Translations under genes and position numbers: made by a program
Shown here: positions 6,001 through 9,455 of the stretch, one piece after another
Position numbering within the stretch: the stretch's first letter is position 1
Layout: every line of letters starts with the position of its first letter
Notes under the pieces: generated by a model
The model's input: only the letters and a program-made list of their open reading frames with translations
Database searches by the model: none
Told to the model about the DNA's origin: nothing
Assembly (NCBI GenBank): GCA_017395725.1
Contig: JAFQOB010000244.1
Coordinates: 1-9,455 of the forward strand
DNA from: Clostridia bacterium
GTDB lineage: Bacteria > Bacillota_A > Clostridia > Oscillospirales > CAG-272
Direction: 5' to 3'
DNA length: 9,455 nucleotides

Positions 6001-6384
6001 ATGAACAACTACATTGATGAAAGATTAATAAAACAAAATGCAGCAAAAATCACTGCAAATAGATATATTCGTGTCGAAAACGGAAGACCACTCGGCCGTA
6101 AAACTCGCAAGGATAATATATTTGTACAGGCTCTTAGAGTTGTTGCAGCTATTTTTTTACTTATTATATCTACTTTTGGTGGAGATGAGGCGGAATCGGG
6201 GGCTGTTGTAGGGAAGTTTGTTAAGAATTGTTTACTTTGCGCAGGTGTTCTTCTTGCCCTGTGGGGACTTCTTGTAGTAATGAACAATCTTATAAACACT
6301 TTCACACTTTTGCCTACGTGGTGTCTGATACTCGGTTTTGCCGTAATCGTTCTCGGTGCAGTCGGTCTTTCAAAAAATAAGTAA
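6001..6384 (+). CDS. Small three-helix membrane protein under repressor control
   Basis: I do not recognise this 127-residue protein. It has a basic, polar N-terminus (1-40, with clusters near RVENGRPLGRKTRKD), then three probable membrane segments at about 43-59, 76-96 and 104-123, and a short basic tail SKNK. The segment between helices 1 and 2 is acidic (GDEAES, 61-66). The ATG at 6001 follows AAGGAG (5987-5992) with 8-nt spacing. It is transcribed divergently from the XRE-S24 repressor, from a consensus promoter carrying two operator copies, so it is probably the repressor's main target and may be induced by DNA damage or a related stress. Size and topology would fit a holin-like, stress-envelope or toxin-like membrane protein, but nothing in the sequence settles this. 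The opposite-strand 131-codon frame over the same region is a shadow. Confidence 0.75.
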   Translation: MNNYIDERLIKQNAAKITANRYIRVENGRPLGRKTRKDNIFVQALRVVAAIFLLIISTFGGDEAESGAVVGKFVKNCLLCAGVLLALWGLLVVMNNLINTFTLLPTWCLILGFAVIVLGAVGLSKNK

Positions 6385-6408
6385 TTTATAGTTATAATAA
6401 GCATTAAT

Positions 6409-6438
6409 AAATACCTCCGAATGTTTTCGGGGGTATTT
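6409..6438 (+). terminator. Hairpin between the membrane protein and acidic protein genes
   Basis: AAATACCTCCGAA (6409-6421) pairs with TTCGGGGGTATTT (6426-6438), giving 13 bp with one G-U pair and a 4-nt loop. The downstream sequence is not a clean U-tract, so termination may be partial. A TATAAT at 6393-6398 with a poor -35 could start a transcript just before the hairpin, which would make it a leader element of the 6468 gene instead. Confidence 0.55.
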
Positions 6439-6467
6439 GAAGTCTATTTTGGCAAAGGAGTATTTTT

Positions 6468-6647
6468 ATGAGACATATTGATGACGGTTACAGTTATGAA
6501 TTTTACGCATACGAACAAGACGTTCTTGATTATTATCGCAAAAAAAGCGACTACGATATTGACGAAGATGAAAGAGAATTCAGAAGTATGAAAATACGCG
6601 TTCTTGATGACGATAGTGAATCTACATTTTCTTTCGGCACATTTTAA
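6468..6647 (+). CDS. Small acidic protein, 59 residues, function unknown
   Basis: This short ORF runs from an ATG at 6468, preceded by AAAGGAG (6454-6460) with 7-nt spacing, to a TAA at 6645-6647. The product begins MRHIDDGYSYEFYAYEQD, contains RKKSDYDIDEDEREF and ends STFSFGTF. It is strongly acidic, with 17 Asp/Glu against 8 Lys/Arg, and rich in Tyr and Phe. There is no signal peptide, membrane segment or cysteine. I do not recognise a family. It lies between the repressor-controlled membrane protein and the four-cysteine protein on the same strand, so all three may be co-expressed by read-through of the 6409-6438 hairpin. The good ribosome site, compact spacing and lack of a competing gene support it as real; there is no homology evidence. 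Confidence 0.6.
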   Translation: MRHIDDGYSYEFYAYEQDVLDYYRKKSDYDIDEDEREFRSMKIRVLDDDSESTFSFGTF

Positions 6648-6686
6648 TTTTTTGACAAGAGTAATAAAAATGGAGGTTTGAGGGTT

Positions 6687-6893
6687 GTGGCAAATAAAAC
6701 TATAAACGTTGAGGCTATGTGTCCGTTCTTCTATACGGAATCTGTTAAAAGCGTTACTTGTGAGGGAATCGTCGGGGAAAACACTGTAACAAGATTTACT
6801 TACAGTTCCCAAAAAGTAATTCACGAAAAGAATTACTGTACCTCGGACTATTCCACCTGTCCTATTTATAAAGCTAATATGAGTAAGTATTAA
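6687..6893 (+). CDS. Small four-cysteine protein, probable metal-binding, function unknown
   Basis: This 68-residue protein starts at GTG 6687 (read MANKTINVEAMCPFF), 10 nt after GGAGG (6672-6676). A TTG at 6678 in the same frame is possible but lies only one base from that site, so I reject it. The cysteines are C12, C25, C51 and C58 with H46 nearby, in the arrangement C-x12-C-x25-C-x6-C, which could hold a zinc ion. I have an impression that similar proteins, with a CPFF start and an HEK-x-x-CTSDY-x-x-C end, are common in Clostridia and often found near prophage or mobile regions, but this is memory, not a search. There is no signal peptide or membrane helix. It precedes a bidirectional terminator, so it is the last gene of the rightward cluster. 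Confidence 0.75.
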   Translation: MANKTINVEAMCPFFYTESVKSVTCEGIVGENTVTRFTYSSQKVIHEKNYCTSDYSTCPIYKANMSKY

Positions 6894-6898
6894 AACAA

Positions 6899-6929
6899 AA
6901 GTGCCTGAGGGTTTAGCCGTCGGGCACTT
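6899..6929. terminator. Bidirectional terminator between convergent genes
   Basis: A 31-nt hairpin has arms AAGTGCCTGA (6899-6908) and GTCGGGCACTT (6920-6930 region, paired to 6929) forming about 10 bp, then one G-G mismatch and two further G-C pairs. It serves the four-cysteine gene on the plus strand. On the minus strand it is followed by TTTTGTTTT and should end the three-gene operon. Confidence 0.82.
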
Positions 6930-6936
6930 ATATTAT

Positions 6937-7668
6937 TTACATCTTCTTTAAGTCGGTTTTGAATATAGATATACACTCTTTATACTGCTCCAGTGTCATA
7001 TCGGGAAGATATGGTGTAAACGAAAAATATCCGTCAAATGAACGCGACAGCATAATGGAAGCAAGTTCCTTTACCTCAGCGCAACCGTGATGGAGCATTA
7101 TTGGCTCGTGCCCGTTGTAAAGCCCGTCGGTTATACGTAAGAATGAAATTCTGTTCTTTATTTTGCTTGTATAATATACGTGGAAAAATGGGTGTCTTTG
7201 CATACATACAAACTCAAAGGGGTTAAATATGAGACTTGCGTTTTCATCGTCCTTTATAAGCTCTTGCATAACGTTTTCGCTATTGATAAACGTCTTTGAA
7301 TCGTTTTCAAATAAAAGGGGTATTCCATAAGATTTCGAAAGCTTTCTTGCGTATGTAAGGTCGTCATTTTCCTTTGGACAGAGCTTTATGCCTTTAACGT
7401 TCAAAACGAGTGCACGTCTGAAAAGAAGATTCAAATTCTTTTTGTCATTTACATCAAGTTTAGTTGTAACAAGAACTATTCTCTTGCCGTAATCTATGAG
7501 CAGGTCTCGTATTCTCTCGTGCTGTTCGCCTGACATTTCATATAACGCTACGCCGTCAACCGTGTCCGATATTTCAATATTGTTTATTCCGAGTTCAGAG
7601 GAGACCTTCAGTTTTTCTTCAAAATCTTTTGTTATCTTATCGGATATTTCTATGCTGAAATTATACAT
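6937..7668 (-). CDS. TIM-barrel sugar phosphate isomerase/epimerase-like protein
   Basis: This 243-residue cytoplasmic protein resembles the xylose-isomerase-like TIM barrels (AP-endonuclease-2 fold). Strand-like blocks appear in order: GINNIEIS (27-34), RIVLVTTK (63-70), VKGIKLCP (91-98), GIPLLFEND (115-123), ASLIFNPFEF (144-153), ISFLRITDG (174-182) and FDGYFSFTPY (211-220). Family members usually hold a divalent metal with Glu, Asp, His and Glu. Here E121 is present, but the strand-6 position is Asn (N149) and the final Glu is not obvious (FSFTPY), so catalysis may differ or be lost. At 243 residues it is shorter than typical members (about 260-290). The ATG at 7668 lies 1 nt past the preceding stop and uses GGAGG (7682-7678) inside that gene, so the two are translationally linked. 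It is the last gene of the operon. Confidence 0.68.
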   Translation of the reverse strand: MYNFSIEISDKITKDFEEKLKVSSELGINNIEISDTVDGVALYEMSGEQHERIRDLLIDYGKRIVLVTTKLDVNDKKNLNLLFRRALVLNVKGIKLCPKENDDLTYARKLSKSYGIPLLFENDSKTFINSENVMQELIKDDENASLIFNPFEFVCMQRHPFFHVYYTSKIKNRISFLRITDGLYNGHEPIMLHHGCAEVKELASIMLSRSFDGYFSFTPYLPDMTLEQYKECISIFKTDLKKM

Positions 7669-7669
7669 A

Positions 7670-8521
7670 TTACTGTTCCTCCACTACACATACTTCGCAA
7701 TGCGGGTCATGGCACTGTATTTTCTTGTATCTGCTATAGTCAATCATCTCGTTTGTGTAGAGAAGTCTTGACCAATGGCAAGAGTTGCAGTTCTCATTTT
7801 CGCAAATAAACAAAAGGGGATTCTTTTCCATAAGGCTCTTGCCTAAATCAAACATTGCTTTTACGTCAATTACCTTTACAAGAGCGTTACCTATCTTGCC
7901 TTCGTTCATAAGGTTATTCTTACGGAGAATGGGGGTCATTGAGAGAAAATCGCGGTGTCCCGGAGGGAACTTCTTGAGGGTAAATTTCTTGTTCTTGTAA
8001 TCGTCAATATATGTAGGCGCGGGAATATCAAGAGTAAGCAAATATTTTGCATCTATTGCTTCTTCCATAGAGTGCATAGTGGTATTTCTATCCATATCAA
8101 CGCCGAGAAGCATTGCCTTTCCGTTAAGCTCGGCTATTTTCAAATATGGTGTACCCTCACCGCAACCGGTTTCGCATTTGTCGTGGTCTTTTGTTATATA
8201 TTCTGCATACTTTCCGTAAGCTGCAACCGAGTGAACGGGGTGAAGTGAACGGAGCACGCCCGGACGATTTCTGAATGCTTCGCTGAGATATCCAACGGCT
8301 GATGGAGACGTTGCCGCATCAAAGGGGGCAAACCAACCTGTCAACGTTGACATTACAAGTGTTCCTTCTTCGCCGATTGCTTCGAGGAACGCATCTATAA
8401 CAGTTTCAGCACCGCCCTCAACTTTGCCTATTGCTGTGAGTGCACTGTGAAGAAGCAGTATGTCTCCCTTTTCTATGCCCATACATTCAAGGCTGAAAAC
8501 TATATCTTCTTTCGTTATCAT
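7670..8521 (-). CDS. AAC(3)-family N-acyltransferase with extra cysteine-rich C-terminus
   Basis: This 283-residue protein belongs to the AAC(3)/YokD family, which moves an acetyl group from acetyl-CoA to an amine, in the best known cases amino N3 of aminoglycosides. Family marks include LLLHSALTAIGKVEGGAET (22-40), GTLVMSTLTGW (53-63), RSLHPVHSV (91-99), GEGTPY (121-126) and LLGVDMDRNTTMHSMEEA (138-155), with H150 and E153/E154 as likely catalytic residues. The C-terminal tail carries two matching CX4CX2C sets, C240/C245/C248 and C270/C275/C278, which I would not expect in resistance enzymes and which suggest metal binding. The ATG at 8521 follows AAAAGGAG, which overlaps the stop of the upstream gene. 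It sits between a cyclase-like and an isomerase-like gene, which favours a metabolic rather than an antibiotic substrate. The acceptor is unknown. Confidence 0.84.
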   Translation of the reverse strand: MITKEDIVFSLECMGIEKGDILLLHSALTAIGKVEGGAETVIDAFLEAIGEEGTLVMSTLTGWFAPFDAATSPSAVGYLSEAFRNRPGVLRSLHPVHSVAAYGKYAEYITKDHDKCETGCGEGTPYLKIAELNGKAMLLGVDMDRNTTMHSMEEAIDAKYLLTLDIPAPTYIDDYKNKKFTLKKFPPGHRDFLSMTPILRKNNLMNEGKIGNALVKVIDVKAMFDLGKSLMEKNPLLFICENENCNSCHWSRLLYTNEMIDYSRYKKIQCHDPHCEVCVVEEQ

Positions 8522-8538
8522 AATCTATATTTCTCCTT

Positions 8539-9219
8539 TTAGTTGTTTTCGGTGATTATTGCTCGGCAAGGCGCACAGCTTGTTCCTATAACGTTTATTG
8601 GAAGTGTAGTGAGTGTAAGATTTTTCGTTCCCACGTTCTCAAGGTTAACAAGGGGGCCGAGTAAAAGTATATTTGCCTTGTAAAACATTTCAAAAAAGCC
8701 TTCGGGCTTTTCAAGGTTTTCCCATCTTGGTACGTCAGCACCCAATATATACGGTTTTTTGTTTACAAGCCATTCCATAGCTTCGTATGAAAGGAATGGG
8801 GAACATTCAAGATATTTTTTATCTGACCAGTATATGCCCCAGCCACACGAGAAGAGTAGTGCATCGCCCTCTCTTATGTCAATATCTTTTGATGCTTCTT
8901 CAAGCATTTCTACCGTAATTTTTTCGCGTTTGCCTGTTTCAAACATATTTCTGTCAAGCTTTATATGCGAACATCTTACGTTGACAAGCTTTTCAACCGG
9001 TACTTCTTCAAGATTATAGCTTTCCTCGGGGCCGAAGAAGTGTGCGGGAGTCTCAAAATATGTGCCGGTCTGCGAGTGCATACCTTCAAATATTTCGCAG
9101 TATACTCTTGATTCTACCCATTCGGGCTGAGGTAATGGCTTTAACTTATATTTTGGAAAAGGGAACTCATAGTTCCACATATCGTCTCTTATCTGTCCTG
9201 TAACATCAATTATTTTCAT
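8539..9219 (-). CDS. Cyclase-family (kynurenine-formamidase-fold) protein with altered metal motif
   Basis: This 226-residue protein has the cyclase/KynB fold pattern: IIDVTGQIRDDM at the start, a central TGT motif, REGDALLFSCGW (116-127), YILGADVPRWE (157-167) and a C-terminal LPINVIGTSCAPCRAI (206-221). Known members are metal-dependent hydrolases with an HTGTHxDxPxH motif. Here the motif reads QTGTYFETPAH (50-60): both metal-binding His are Gln and Tyr, Asp is Glu, and only H60 is kept. The later His and Glu ligands also seem replaced in the FYKANILLLGPLVNL stretch. Chemistry may therefore differ. I chose the ATG at 9219, 8 nt after AAAGGCGG; an in-frame GTG at 9228 overlaps that ribosome site. 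It is the first gene of the operon with the AAC(3)-type and TIM-barrel genes. Confidence 0.8.
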   Translation of the reverse strand: MKIIDVTGQIRDDMWNYEFPFPKYKLKPLPQPEWVESRVYCEIFEGMHSQTGTYFETPAHFFGPEESYNLEEVPVEKLVNVRCSHIKLDRNMFETGKREKITVEMLEEASKDIDIREGDALLFSCGWGIYWSDKKYLECSPFLSYEAMEWLVNKKPYILGADVPRWENLEKPEGFFEMFYKANILLLGPLVNLENVGTKNLTLTTLPINVIGTSCAPCRAIITENN

Positions 9220-9240
9220 TCTTAACACCGCCTTTCTGTT

Positions 9241-9269
9241 ATTCTAACAGATTTTAGCTGTTTCTGCAA
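9241..9269 (-). promoter_or_regulatory. Possible promoter of the three-gene operon, with spacer dyad
   Basis: On the minus strand, TTGCAG (9269-9264), a 17-nt spacer and TAGAAT (9246-9241) could form a moderate sigma-A promoter starting near 9234, immediately before the ribosome site of the cyclase-like gene. A short dyad, AACAG (9246-9250) with CTGTT (9258-9262), lies in the spacer and could bind a regulator. The match is imperfect and other starts further upstream are possible. Confidence 0.35.
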
Positions 9270-9290
9270 TACCTAAAATAGAATAAATGT

Positions 9291-9455
9291 AAATAAAACA
9301 TTACCTCTATGTACTTATTACAGTTTCGTTCAAATCAAGGAAGATTCCAAAATTAGAAGTAACTTTGATAGTAATTTTGAAAACAATATCTTCAAATAAA
9401 ACATTCCCTATGCGTACTTATTATAATTCAGCACAGACTAAAGGAAGATTCCAAG
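9291..9455. repeat. Two direct repeats of ~60 bp at 103-bp spacing (second cut by window end)
   Basis: Copy 1 (9291-9351) and copy 2 (9394 to the window end) share AAATAAAACATT, then GTACTTATTA, then AGGAAGATTCCAA, in the same order and almost the same spacing. The 8-bp and 17/18-bp segments between these blocks differ. The copy starts lie 103 bp apart, so the unit may continue beyond the window. No gene with a ribosome site was seen in 9229-9455 on either strand, though one plus-strand frame stays open from 9293 to the edge. Confidence 0.7.

Noticed and set aside
6009..6404. 131-codon minus-strand frame opposite the membrane protein
   Set aside because: It has no suitable ribosome site or promoter, while the plus-strand gene has both in near-consensus form.
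6652..6680. TTGACA at 6652 as a promoter of the four-cysteine gene
   Set aside because: No -10-like hexamer is present at 16-18 nt spacing; that position holds the ribosome site.
7670..8521. Calling the AAC(3)-like gene an aminoglycoside resistance gene
   Set aside because: Family membership alone does not show resistance. The operon context and the cysteine-rich tail point to another substrate.
9291..9455. CRISPR array
   Set aside because: Only two copies are visible, the conserved blocks are interrupted by variable filler, the period is 103 bp, and no cas genes are seen.

Overview
The window looks like a chromosomal stretch of a low-GC, spore-forming member of the Clostridia, probably a gut-type Oscillospiraceae/Ruminococcaceae relative. 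The reasons are a cotJA-cotJB spore-coat pair, Gram-positive Shine-Dalgarno sites (AAGGGAGG, GGAGG), textbook sigma-A promoters, and a secreted carbohydrate esterase with a dockerin-like calcium loop. The taxonomic call is an inference from gene content and base composition.

Layout. Positions 1-468 (minus strand) hold the start of a cotJ operon: cotJA, translationally coupled to a cotJB that runs off the left edge. Positions 469-998 carry no convincing protein gene but are rich in signals: a dyad upstream of cotJA, a 52-nt inverted repeat, a sigma-A promoter (TTTACA-N17-TATAAT) feeding an apparent ~100-nt structured RNA that ends in a U-tract, a second hairpin running into a run of 14 T, and a consensus promoter (TTGACA-N17-TATACT). 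That last promoter drives a 1365-residue secreted multidomain SGNH/acetylesterase-like protein (999-5096), which ends at a strong bidirectional terminator.

Positions 5143-6893 form a small regulatory island. A minus-strand XRE-S24 repressor of the autocleaving LexA/HdiR type faces a plus-strand three-helix membrane protein. Three copies of an 11-bp operator-like dyad (TACTAAAAGTA) sit in and between the two divergent promoters. Downstream on the plus strand are a 59-residue acidic protein and a 68-residue four-cysteine protein. Just beyond the repressor's 3' end lies what looks like the decayed tail of a second repressor copy, with its own terminator.

Positions 6937-9219 (minus strand) are a tight three-gene operon: a cyclase-fold protein, an AAC(3)-family N-acyltransferase with an unusual double CX4CX2C C-terminus, and a TIM-barrel sugar-isomerase-like protein. 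The cyclase-like and TIM-barrel proteins appear to lack most canonical metal ligands, so substrates cannot be inferred. Upstream of the operon, two copies of a ~60-bp segment repeat at a 103-bp interval, the second cut by the window edge.

The observations most worth following are the orphan structured RNA (about 701-801), the repressor/operator/membrane-protein module with its duplicated remnant, and the operon of divergent enzymes. All functional statements rest on reading motifs by eye; no database search was done.
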